A DNA stretch of 64,000 bases, taken from positions 1,307,395-1,371,394 of the forward strand of contig PTFA01000197.1 in assembly GCA_003342895.1 (NCBI GenBank), written 5' to 3'. Below are positions 24,521 to 36,410 of this stretch, piece by piece; the stretch's first letter is position 1, and each line of letters starts with the position of its first letter. The notes below the pieces were generated by a model. The model ran no database searches. It saw only the letters and a program-made list of their open reading frames with translations, and had not been told where the DNA came from. Position numbers and translations under genes: made by a program. This DNA comes from Casuarius casuarius (lineage: Eukaryota > Chordata > Aves > Casuariiformes > Casuariidae).

Positions 24521-25076
24521 GTAAGTGAAGAAGTTTAGAGGAATTCTCTAGCAGTCCTGGTAGTACAGCAGCTGTCCTTCTGCCGGTCTTAGGGTAAAGA
24601 TAGAATATGCAGTTGGCTGTTAGATTACTGGGCAGTTTTAGCCTTGGTTCACTCCTAGGCCCAGTAAGTTAAGAAAAATCCTGCATGCTGGATAATATCC
24701 AAGCAAGTCAGTGTATTGTGTCTCTGTTGCTTCTCTCTCCCTGAGCCAGTTGCCTCTAGAACTTTTGGATCAAATCCAGATCTGGAGAGCGACTGTGAGA
24801 GTGAGTCTGGTGCTCTGGATCATGTCCAGGAATAGGGAAGGACTGTCTGTGTGGTGAGCCTGTTTCCTCCCTGAGGCAGTGCCTAATGCTCTGGACAGAC
24901 TCCAAGCATGGGCAAGCTTCAGTTGTATGGGAGCCAGAGGCAGCAACATGGCCTTGACACTCCTTCAGTGAGGGCTCTCAGTTGCACAGTAATGAATACC
25001 ACAAAGGTCAGCTGCCTGAACTGTCTGGGAACCTCCCTCCTTTCCTCTTTAGCTATATCTCCACAGCCTACCTTTT

Positions 25077-25127
25077 TTATATATATATAAATATATATAT
25101 ATATAATATATACCATATATATATATA
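25077..25127 (+). repeat. AT-rich dinucleotide microsatellite
   Basis: An interrupted (TA)n run with 'ccatatatatatata' near the end. It is likely length-polymorphic and able to form an AT cruciform. Confidence 0.85.
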
Positions 25128-26440
25128 CACAAACTTGCCTGACTCTTTCTTTCCTCTTAGCCTGGCATCCCTGTACGAGGGGAATCTTTGCAGCCAAGAG
25201 GTAGGCTTGCTGGGCTGTTATCTAGTTGGTGTGCTAATGATCAGAACGGCGTTGGCTTCTGTATCACGCTTAGTTAGGGATCCTGGAGTTGTGACTGCCA
25301 GGTATGAACATGGGTGTTGTGTGTGCTTGGAAGCACACCTCTAATGTTTTTAACAGCTTTCCGTACGTGCCTCATATGTGGTGAGCTTTTTCCTTTGCAC
25401 AAACTCGCTAACTGATGGGACATGATTTATCTGTTAAACCAAAGGGTTAATCATACTAAAGAAATAAATCAGTTCTGGGCCTCGCTTAGGTTATGGGAGA
25501 AGGGAAGAAAGGAACATATTATTTCAAGCTTTGCTTTCCTGGCTGTGCAGTTTAAGGATGTGTGTGGTGGCTTTAGAAAAAATTAAGTTTTAACTTTGTC
25601 TGCAGTTTCTCTTTTGAGCTAGGCCCCCGTGAACTTAGATGAACTCCTGGAGTCAATTTTTTCTCCTTGGAGAATTTCTGGACATGGAGAAAGAGAATGC
25701 CAAGCACTTGGACTTTCCAAAGCTTGTCTTGAAAGACATCACAAATTTAGTCCCTCCGTTAACTGTTGCTACCACAATGTGGCAATTAGAACAAAAAAGC
25801 AACAAAAAAATACATATTTGCTGAACTGTAATTATTTTAACTATAGCTTTACCTTTAGCTTTGTGAAATCTAGTCATTTCAGGAATTTGGTTCCTGCAGC
25901 TGGAGTCTGATAATTTTGATATCAGTTCCATTATCTGCTATGCATTCACTGAAAATTATTATCTGATGGCTGTTTGGTGCCCTGTATGAGATTATTTGGG
26001 TTCAGCCTCCAAGGGGCAGTGTTGTACTGCAGAAGTTGTCATCATAGTTGAACTCGTTTGGATCCTTGGTTTTCAGTTTTAATGGTCATGATAAGGACTG
26101 GACGTTCGCGTATGGCAAATGAGCACCCTTCTCACTGCTGGCAATAGCTGTCGTGCAAGAACGTTACGCCGTTGTGCTGGTGCAGAGAGCTCTGTCATTC
26201 TGGACCTCCTCTGTAGCTGGGCTTGTTTCATTCTCTGGTGGTTGTCAAACCAATCCTTTTTTCACCACGCAGATTTGCACTGTTGTGCTTCCATCCATTT
26301 TTAGTCCAGAAAACTTAAGAGCTCTTGGTGCTAACTGCTGTGGTAGGCTGTAGAGTAAGGTTCTCCGAAATGTGGGGGGGATGTTGGTAGACTGAGGAAA
26401 CGAAGCAGTCCTATATTGTTGTTTTCACTTTGTTTTTCAG

Positions 26441-27740
26441 GTTAGGCTGTTGAGATAAAAAGCGGTGGACATTCGTGACTGAATGGAATCTCTCCCACTG
26501 TGCAGCCATGCCCCCTCTCGACGTGCCTGCCAATGCCAGCACTTCCTTCATAAATTCTTACATCACACTCAAGACTGATGACATCACAGAATCTGACCAA
26601 GGAGTCTGAACCAGCTGTTTCCATGGACACAATCTCCATAGTGACAGTGGGAAGGGGAGGGGGAAAAAGAGGAAACAGGTGGGGGGAATTAAAGAGGGAG
26701 GGATAAATATATATATATATAAAGATCTATTTTTTAGTCTTGAAAGACTTTGTTTTAAATGAAAGGTGCGCTATCCCTTTTGATGCTTTTGATTAAAGAT
26801 GACAAAAACCCAGATAAATTAAAAAATCTGTAGCTAAAGTAAATATTAAATCCAAAATCAAAGCAAGGCTCTTGGAGCCTCACATTCTGTTGGAAAGAGC
26901 AGTGGAACTAGGAGTATTCCACACTGGATTTGTCTCCCTTCCTCTTGCTTGCTTTCTGACCACATTCAAGGAAGTTCAGTTTTAAAAGGAAAACAAAATC
27001 ATGTAAGTTGTTTGTCAGATGGGAGGAAGGCATTGATGGTTGCAGGTGATGGGCTGTTTGTACTTGTGTATGTGGGAGAGGGAGATTATCGTTTTTGAGA
27101 AACACTATTAATAGTGGAAGCTTGAAAACTGTTTAAAGACTCCTAGATCATGTTACTCATGAAATGAGAGGTACCTGCTGCTTGCTAAATCACACACACA
27201 AATGTACACCTTCTACATGTGGGAACATCTGTTCCATGCGGGGGGGGGGAAGGAGTTTCTGCCCTATGTTGTAACAACATATGCCCCCAAAACGTTCCAA
27301 GAAGTTGCCTTCAATTTTGAAGGTGAGTGAGAGGAGGACACTGTTTTTTACCTGCCAGACTGGGGGACGGAAAAGGAGGTCTGAATGTTGGTAGAATCAA
27401 TGTGTTCAAACTGTTTGGGAAAATCCAGTTAGTCCGTCTTTGTTTTCTGTTTTACTTTTCCAAAGGAAGGAAGAGGGAATGTCAGCTTAACAGGCTACAC
27501 TATATGTTTTGGGTTTTTTTTTTTTTTTTGTAAATTGTGTAATTTTTAAACATTTGGGTTTAAGGAACAACAAAAAATTCAAAATTTTTTTCTTGTTAAG
27601 GCCTTAAGAAAGGGGTTAGTGCATCTTTCAGGGGTCACTCTGCCATGGGAATAAAATAGCTGTTTCACAAACAGTTTTATATAAAAAAAGCTTAAAAAAA
27701 ANCCAAAAAAACTAATAAACTTCATTTTAACCTTGTCTCC
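26441..27740 (+). CDS. TCF20: TCF20 last exon: short-isoform C-terminus (26441-26458) and 3' UTR
   Basis: The acceptor is tttgtttttcag. Joined directly to the exon ending at 19394, it reads V-R-L-L-R then TAA (26456-26458). The recalled human short TCF20 isoform ends VRLWR, which strongly suggests the skipping isoform is conserved. When the 22460 exon is included, this whole exon is 3' UTR. Coding is only 18 nt; the rest is UTR with an A-rich, T-rich 3' half. The 3' end at about 27740 is inferred from the poly(A) signals and is not directly visible. Confidence 0.85.
27650..27655 (+). promoter_or_regulatory. Poly(A) signal AATAAA, TCF20 (upstream candidate)
   Basis: A canonical AATAAA hexamer 64 bases before a second one, near the end of the TCF20 last exon. 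It could be used as an alternative cleavage signal. Confidence 0.55.
27714..27719 (+). promoter_or_regulatory. Poly(A) signal AATAAA, TCF20 (main candidate)
   Basis: A canonical AATAAA followed within 15-35 bases by a T/GT-rich stretch (tctccttttgttttgtgc), the usual downstream element. Cleavage is therefore expected around 27735-27745. Confidence 0.7.
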
Positions 27741-30700
27741 TTTTGTTTTGTGCGAACTTGATTTGTTTAAAAGGACAGAGAGACACTACTATCTGCTGCT
27801 TTTTGGTTTATTTGCCTTCATCAGTCCTGCCTTCAGTGATGACCTTCTGAACTGGCCCAGCAAGAGGAAGACCACGAAAGCTTTTATTTATAAAAGCTTA
27901 GGATTTGTGTGATGTTCAGGATAAAGAGCCAATGACTGGATGAATTTTCATGTGAGGTGGTGGCATTTCACCGGTTCACTGACTTCTTTCACTCGTAGGA
28001 TGGTAGCATATCCTAGTGACATCAAACAGTGTGGTGTTTGCTAGGAAGTCACTATAGGTAGGGTTCTAACCAGCATGACTTGGATAAAAAATGGAATTGA
28101 TATTGTGGGGAGGGAAGAACTATTTTAAAAAGTTACGTACTGGATGCTTGCTCAACTACTCGCATTTTGGAGTATTCAGCACATAAAATACAAAATCTAT
28201 GAGAGCTCATATTAAGATATCTATTTTAACTCTATTTTTAAAGATCAATTTAAAGGTTTGGGAGATAATTTGGCAGTTATTTATTTCTAGAAGTTGCTAC
28301 TCTCACTGAAAAGTATTTGGAAAGAAAGGGCAGTCTTCTGCTTACTCCTTTCCCAGTAGCAGCTACTGAAGTTAGTATGTCCTTCTACATTAAGAAATAG
28401 ACCTGTTGTGATATGTCACTAATGTGTCCTGAATTGGTGCTGAAAATATTTAACTGCTGGTGTAGTCAGAAAAAAATCATTTTTAGCATAGATAATGTGA
28501 TTGAGTAAATGACTTCTTTTCAACTGAATAAAAACTGGTTTTTTTCCTAGTGTCTGTTCTATTCTCCATGTTCTGGGGAAACAAAAAAAAAAAAAGGAGT
28601 TACTGTTATTGCATTATTTATATTGGTGAAGAATCAGTTGAGTGGTACTGCAACAGAGGACAGTGTGGTAAATGCTGAATTTGATGCTTTTGGCTCTTCA
28701 CAGTGGTGTCATGCAACTGAGGGAAAAGGTGTTTGGGTATTTTGGAGGGAGAGGGTCGGAAGTTTTCCTTGTGGGTGCTCATGGCTATTGTGGAGACCAT
28801 AGCTTCTTGTGCATCTTGGTTGAAAAGCAGTAGGAGTCATGTACAGCAAATAAATAAATGATGTAACACTTGACTCCCTGACAAACATTTCTCATTGGGA
28901 AGTACTTTCATACTCCTCAAATTGGCTGTTGCTTGGCCAGCTGTGTCAATGCTGTTGTCAAAGGAAGGGATGTACTCTCTAGTAGAGGTCTTGCAAGTTG
29001 GTGGTAGAGTCTTCACACAAATCAGAGCTATCAGGATTCTCTAAAACCAGGCCAGGAGGAATGTAAAACAATGTTTAATGGTTTCTTGGGGAGAACTTGA
29101 AAATGACCCAAAGCAGTCATAAAATCCTCTTGGAAATAAGAATTTCTTTCAGATCAAAAAATATAAAGTGCCTGAGTGGATTTTGAAACCCATGTACAAA
29201 ACATTTACCAGCTTGATCCTGCAAAAGCAATTTGTTAATGATAATTTGCTTGATACCATGGATACCTCAGTTTAGAAAGAAAAGATTGGAAATCTTTTCT
29301 AATTTAGACCTTGTGGAGCAGAAATGACCCATAGCAGAACTTTAAAACATGGAGACTATATAAAGAAGAAAATCAGTGGCCCGTCAACCACTTGGAAATA
29401 ATCTATTTGGATGAAGAAATGAACTAGCGACAGCTTGGACAAGATGGATCATTCTCAAAATGTTTCTCCATGCTATCTGCTCGCATCAGGATCTCTGAAA
29501 GGAAAGTGTGGGCGCTAACACCAGCTTCCTGGGAAATGTAAGTGACTGTTTACCAGTGTTTCCAAAGTGAGTGGCAATTAAAAAGAAGATTCTGACGACT
29601 AACCTGAGTGAGTCAATCCAGTAACTCTGCTAAACATGGTCAAAGAAAAAGATGAAGCTTTTTCATTAAGGATATGCAAGACACCACTATGAGCTGATCA
29701 GGGTTCAGCTAGAGGCTAGAAGGATAAACAAAATTCTCACAGGAATTGATTGAGAATCTGGATACACATAATCAAGCATATATTGATACCAGGAGCTACT
29801 GATTTATTCATCAGGGACTTCTGCCCGTGACATCTACAGTTGGAAATCCAAAGCATAGGCTGCTGTGGAGTTTATAGTGGGTATGTGCAGCACAGGAGAA
29901 AGTAGCCACAGTGACCGCTGCAAAAGGTGGTGGCCAACCTTGCTAATCTGTGTATCACATAGATATGACTGAGGATTTTACCTGGATTTGCAGTGTTCTT
30001 GAACCTTTTGAATCAGTATTAGAACAAGCCAAACTGATAATGTGTCATGGTATTGAGACAAAAACTGTTAGAGCTTCAGAGCAGAGCACGATGGAGTGCC
30101 ACAAAGAAAAACCATACATTAATTCAGGGAATCCAGCTAATGCCAAGCTAAAGAATGTTTTTGGTGGGTCATGTGTTTTAAAATGCAAGTTTGACACATA
30201 TGGGCAATTAAATGACAGCTCTGGTACTGTGACCACAATAATGCACAATAGGGTCTGTAATGTATAAGAGATGTAGAGAGTCAGGGTATGTGAAGAAAGG
30301 TAGTATGTTTAATTAACTGGTATAGTTGGTGGGGAACACTTTGGCCTGAGTAGCTTTCTAAATTATCGTGGCTAATAACAGTGTTGTTATAGCAGGAATT
30401 ATGTATGCCATCTTGAGTGCAAGGGTTGTATTGGACATCCTAGAGGTACTTGGTAGAGGGATACAGAATTGATTTGTCTGACCTAGTCCCTGGCTATAAG
30501 AATGGCTGGGAAAAACACACTTCTATCTAAAAATGTGGAAAACTGAGTTCAAATATCAAACCCTTAGAAGCAGAACAGAATATTTGGATGGTTGAAGGTG
30601 AATAACTCAATCATTATTGATAGGGATTTTTTTTTTCTTTTAGTGGTTATAAGTTGTGTGTAAACTAACAGGAAACATACAGGTAATCCAGATCCAACTA

Positions 30701-33700
30701 CAGATCTAGAAAATGTAAAGATACAATTAAGGTTTTATGGCTCTACTAATTTTCCTATGAGAAGTCGAAAGTCTAGTTACCGTTGTTTTGGGTTAGGAGA
30801 AAACTAGTGCTTGAAACTTTTGAGACAAGATCTAGAGAGTGCATAAGCTGTTAAAATATTCTTTATCATGAAACAGATGAGATTCTTTTTGGTTGGGGAA
30901 TATTTCCAGCAAACATCTTAGTGAAGTTATTTTCTGTTTTGTTTTGATTTTTTTAAAGATAGAGCTACTGCAGTATAATGTGAATCAGAGAATTTGTCAA
31001 TAAAGGCAGAGGGCAAAAGTAGTTCTTAGAAAATTGTGGGAGACCAGTAACTTTCAGGCACTTTTCCTGTTGCGTTGCATGCCAAAGGTGCTTTGGCTAA
31101 TGCACATCACTGAAAAATCGCTTCCATATCTGTATCCTGCAATTACCAGCTGCAAAACCAAACAGTACAATTCAGCTAGCAAACAGTCCAATACTCTTGA
31201 AATTCTTATGCAAGTTGTGAAAGTGCCCTGAGTTGAGGACCACCATCCCAGAGAAGTGGGATGTCTTGTGATTTGTCAGCTGCACATTGTAAATGTAATG
31301 GTCAAGGTAAAGAGCGAACTTCTGCTTACAGTCTAAAGATCAGTGAAACAATCGCTGTAATTAGCTCTATGCATGCATATTTTATTTTTTGCTCTCCCTG
31401 TGTTTTTGTCAGATCCAAAAGGTTCTGTCATCCAGCTAAAAAGTTAACAGGATCCTTGCAGAGTCTTTTCATTGGAACTCATTTCTTTGGTGGGACCAAC
31501 GTGCTGGTTAAGGCTTTTACTAGGAAGTATCTGAATGAGAAAGCACTGCTTGTTTACTCACTTGGTTCATGGGGAGGTATCGGGGCCAGATGACTTCCCC
31601 CTGCACTCCATCCTCTAGAGGTTTCTTGTAATTCATTGCTTTACTCAGTTTTAATAGTATGGTTCTAGGATTTTGACCTTATCTGGCTAGCTTTAGAACT
31701 GCTGATCTTTCTCAACAGCCCTAGAGAGGGCTATCACTGTCCAAATAATTCAAAAAGGAAAAAAAGACTCACTTGGCTCATAGCAAACCCTTAGACTGCT
31801 GTGAAGGAAATCTTCCCTTCTGGCTGGGGGATCAGGATCCAAACTGAGTGCATACTCTTCTGTGTGATAAAACCTAAATGCACATACTACTGTACACGAA
31901 CATACTCAGTTTATCTACAAATAATGCATGCAATATGTCACTAACTTTTCATTTGTACCTAGATGGGCTAAAAACTAAACATGGAGGTGACAGTGGGTTT
32001 GGAGGTGAGTGCTCCATGGCTTTGAGGTACATCATGACAGTGGTCTTCCTGAGTTTTATTGAAATTGCTTTTCAGTGTCACATATTTTAATGGAGAGCAG
32101 CAAGAATGTCAGAAAATTTCTGGGAAGGAGTTGGGAGGCACTCTGCCTTTATGCTAAAGTATAATATTGTAAAGATGAGTCAGCATTGTATAGCAACTGG
32201 ATTCATGTGGGCTGAAGCCAATTTATCAAAGAAGCATCACCACATCTAATAATTGAAAAGAGGAAAAGTCTGTACACTTTTTAGCCCTTGTATTAGGAAA
32301 ACAAAATTGAACTTCCACCTAAGTTCTTGCACCTCAGATGTATTTCTGTCTCAGAAGAGAGACGGAATCACTAGATTTTTACATAGACTGTCGAAAGAAA
32401 TGTTCACGTTATTTTGAGGACTGTTGGAATTACCATGAATAGATATTTACCTGGATTCTGGGTTGCAATAGTGTGTAATTCTTCTAGTGCATTTTTTTAA
32501 TCAGTTGGTCTTAGAGCACCTTACAAATAAGACAAATCTCAAGGTACCAGTTTACAGTTGGGAGGCAAATACAGAAAAGCAAACTTAAATCTATTTTTCA
32601 GTGTTGTATGATGAAATTAGGAATTGGCAGGTGGAAATGGATCTAAAAGAGTCAAGAAGGGACTGTGTGTATAAGCAGAGCAAAGTGTGTAATTTAATTT
32701 AACACTTCTGTTTTATGTAATATCTTTGCTGCTCTTAAAGGCAACGTAAGGAGGTTACTGTATAGAATGGATGTTACAGCTTATTTATTTAGTTAGTATC
32801 CAGTTGTGGCTAAAACTTCTGAGGAGTAATTGATAAGTTTACAGGTGACTGATAGCATAACTATTAACTGATAATTTGGAAGTGAAACCAAAGAGCTGCA
32901 CTCTGCAAGAAATTTAGCATTGCTTGTGAAACACATTTGAAGACATTTCCAGCAACCAAAGTAGAGCCCATACGGAATGAATTTTGCAGACTCTTACGAG
33001 ATGTCCAGAGTTGTGTAAGGTCCATCTCCAATTACAATCAAATGTTCATGGCTTCACAGGATAGAAAAATAACTGCCTATGCTGGGTGGAAAAAAGGAAA
33101 CATTTTCTGGAGCCATAAGGTGAAAGTGAGCATTTGTCACCTTAAAAAGGGCATTTATGGCTACTGTATCAGAGTCTACTTCTATTACAAAACTCATTTT
33201 TATTAGAAAGAAGGTTAATGCACTGCCACAGAAAGGCAGACTTGAAAAAGATGCTGTTACAGCAGAAATACAAGCACTCTTTATGTCGAATATGAGCCAA
33301 GGACTTAGCAAATGTCACGTTTGTGGTTTATTGCTTCAGAAGAATAAAGAAGCTGTATCTTTTGGACTATGTAAAATTGTTGCAGTCTAGAAGATGAAGA
33401 AGAGGAAGAGGAAATCATTAAGATGTAATAATCAGCAGCAGGAATTATAGACTGCCAATAATTGGAACAAATTCTGCTTTGCAGATGACCTTTTGAAGCA
33501 CGACACATTTGCCTCAACCACAGCATAAAACCCAAATTTCGTGGGTTCTACCTCTGAGCCAAGGGTCAGCAGAGCAGCTTTGCGGTACAAAGTTCCTCTC
33601 ACAGATTCAGCTTTCATACCTTTCACAAGGGGCCTAAAAATGTGAAAAAGCCATGAAGCAATAATAGGTCAGTAGAAGAAGTCATGAGCAGTTTGCTGTT

Positions 33701-34640
33701 GAAGCTCCTTTTAGGGAACTGTCAGGAGAGGAGGAGATCTGAGACCACTGGAAAGGCAACTGGAGGTCTGGAGTCCTCACTGGTGGAAGTGGCTGCTCCT
33801 GCTGACTTTTTCCGTTTGCAGTTGCATGTGTCTTAGTTTTGGAAGAATGGTCTGGGTATGTACTATCCAAAATCAATTCCATGCCATTTATTATAGTATG
33901 TAACAACAGGCCCTGAAATCTGTTCTTTAACACAGAGCAACCATTTTGCATCCAATTCATAATAGAAGATAGACTCTGTTTTGCTTAAAAAGGGAATGTT
34001 GACCTAGTCATCTGGGTTTGTTTGTCCTTCTTCAAAACACGTGTACTTTGTCCTCGTTTTCTACCTCCAGTCAATAGCAACCCACAGAAAATGTGGCAAA
34101 GGAAGGTTGATTCAGTGCCTGCTTAGCAGCTGTCAGCAGTGTCAAGAGAGGCCAAGGACTGAGCAAAGCTCAGGAACTGGTCCTGCCCCTCAAGCGTGGA
34201 GATGGGTATATGAAGGCTGAGAAAGAATGTGCATTTATGTGAGATTTCTAAATCAAAAATTTTATCTGCCCCAGGGAGAGATGTCAGTTTTCTAGGGTTT
34301 CACTTATTGCCTTTGATCTATTTAGAAGAGTTGATTGAGACGGAGATATCAGAAGTCTATGCAATCTGTAAATCTCGCCATTTCAGCAGGAAGAGAGCTT
34401 TCCCCTTTTTTCTTTTTAGCATTTACCGGAGTTACTTTGAATTTGAGAGTAGTTGATCACGAGTGGCAAAAAAAAAAATCTTCCTAATCTGTAAGTGTTT
34501 AATGATGCATCTTGTAGAACTATTCCTTTATTCTTTACAATGCAAAAGAAAGGAGCAGTTTGGGGGTTGTTTGAACAGCCTTCCAAGCCAACAATTTGCA
34601 ACAGACACCTAACCTACCTCTTTCTTCTCAAGGTACATTA
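27741..34640. other. Intergenic, A+T-rich, no recognised gene (left part)
   Basis: Between the TCF20 3' end and the CYP2D gene. Several anonymous open frames occur (29950-30267 with 105 codons; 32937-33206 and 33157-33390 in neighbouring frames), without start context, splice support or family motif that I recognise. An A13 run lies near 28582. A degenerate pseudogene or old transposon is possible but cannot be shown by eye. Confidence 0.5.
29950..30267 (+). other. Anonymous open reading frame, 105 codons
   Basis: Reads from an ATG (MYHIDMTEDFTWICSVLEPF…) to a stop at 30265-30267. It has eight cysteines and no signal peptide or membrane segment. It is the longest frame in the left intergenic part. 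The flanking sequence has stops in all frames and no consensus acceptor or donor that extends it. I do not recognise a family. It could be a remnant of a retroposed gene or simply a chance frame. Confidence 0.15.
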
Positions 34641-35988
34641 AGGAAATAGAGTTTTATGCTTTTAAAGACTGCATATGCTTATCCTTTTGATCCGTAGCAG
34701 TAGAGTAATTGTGTAATGACATTTGAGTACAGGTGCTCAATAGCTGAGGAAAGATGAAACCATTTTTGTGTTCATTCACTGGTTTCAGTGGAAGTGCTGG
34801 TAAGAATCCATACAGCCATGGTCCATAGGGAGCTCAGGGGACACTTGGACAACTTAAAGGTCGCAGTTCAAAATTTCCCAGAGGAGGCTGTGCCTCTGCA
34901 CAAACAAACAAGCAACATTCATGAAAGAAAAAAATTGGTCCTTGCAGTAAGCAGTATTTGTACCTTCAACATATTGATAGTGAGTCAAGCCACAACTTCA
35001 TAAATACGTGTCCTTGAAATGAGCTTCTAACAGACACACAATAAAGCGAGTCATTTTCAAGGACAGAGTAGGAACTAACTCCTGTATTTCTTCTTTGTTT
35101 TTACTCCTACGTTAACTGACAACAATTTTATGAAGTTGATTTCCACTGCAGGCTTCGTGGATGGTGCCTAGTAATTGTCAAAGACAATTACAAAAAATCC
35201 CTGGTGATTTTGAAAAGCCTCATGACACTAATATTCAAAAAGCGCTTGAGAGTTCGTAATAGGTGTAAACAGGCTTAATCATTTTCATCTTTGATTACAG
35301 AAGTCTTTTGAAGACTGCATTGTTCTTCACATTTTTCCAAGTAATCTTTTATGTTGCTTTTAGATAATTTGTGTATTCCTCTTGCACAGTAGTACTGATG
35401 TTACTGTCAGCTAGCTCATCCTATTTTGCATAATTCATGTTTGAGTCACTCAAAGGTGTTTGGGATTTGGGCTAAAGGAGCTCAGATTTCCCAGCTCTTC
35501 TCCCCTCCCTCCCCCCAAGGTGGGACCAAGGGTGGTTGTAGTCGGTCTCACTTCCTCCAAAGGCACAGAAATCCCCAGCACTTACAGGCTCACCCAAAGG
35601 TTACCTTCCCTTGAACTCATGGGTATTTCCATGTCGTTACACTTAAGCAACTTCTCAGTTGGCTTTTTGGCCTATCTTTTGTCTTCATCATCCAAGCAAT
35701 TCTGAAGCTCTGAAATTCTTCAATTCTTCCTTCCTCTTTTTTTGTAAGAGAATCAGTAAATTGACTCCAGACTTCTCCAGCTTTGCTTTTTCTTTTCCCA
35801 AATCGAGGAAATCTTTTCTCAATTGCTTCTGCAAGGTATACCTGTTCTATACCAAGAGTTAAATAAAAATTCAAATTGCATCTATGATCTGGAATCCCAG
35901 TTAGCAATCACAACTCTTACACATGAAGTCTTTGCCTGTCATCCGTTCTTGCCACTTTTTAAAGCTCTTTGGAAATACTGTCATTATA

Positions 35989-36410
35989 CAATCATAGAAT
36001 AGGTTCCAAGATACTTCTGGAGGTCTCTGGTCTAACCTTCTGCTCAAAAAATGCCAACCTCAAACTAGCCCAGGTTGCTCAGGGCCTTGTTCAGTTGAGT
36101 TTTGAAAGTCTTCAAGGATGGAGAATCCACAGCCTCTCCGGGCCCCTGTTCCAGTGCTGGGCCAGTCTCACAGGGCAGGTTTTTTCCTTATATCTGGTCA
36201 CAATTCCCTTTGCTGCAATGGGTGACCGTTGCTGCTTGTCCCATTGCTATGCTATTCTGAGAAGTCCTGACTCTGTCTTGCTCATCAATGCAGCAATTCC
36301 TCATGTTATGACAAGTTAGTGCAGTCAGGCTGTGTGGATCCCAGAAAATATTTAGCAATGTTTTTAATCCTGAAAGACAGCATGCCTGCTGGGCTTTAGT
36401 GCAGCTGTCC
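35989..36410 (-). mobile_element. CR1 LINE, old 3' fragment
   Basis: Starts with the tail signature caatcatagaatagg, then 'ggtctaaccttctgctcaaa', 'cagggccttgttcagttgag', and 'cttcaaggatggagaatccac'. All are CR1 3' end blocks read in reverse complement. It is more diverged than the copy at 3541. The right boundary is approximate. Confidence 0.85.

Larger units (their letters stand above)
22588..26440 (+). other. TCF20 last intron
   Basis: 3.85 kb, spliced out when the 22460 exon is included. It contains a possible unannotated exon (24409-24520) with good splice sites and an AT dinucleotide microsatellite (25077-25127). Otherwise no recognised content. Confidence 0.6.

Noticed and set aside
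24700..24910. Possible internal repeat around 'tgctctggatcatgtccagg' and 'tgctctggacagactccaag'
   Set aside because: The shared blocks are too short and broken to support a duplication by eye.
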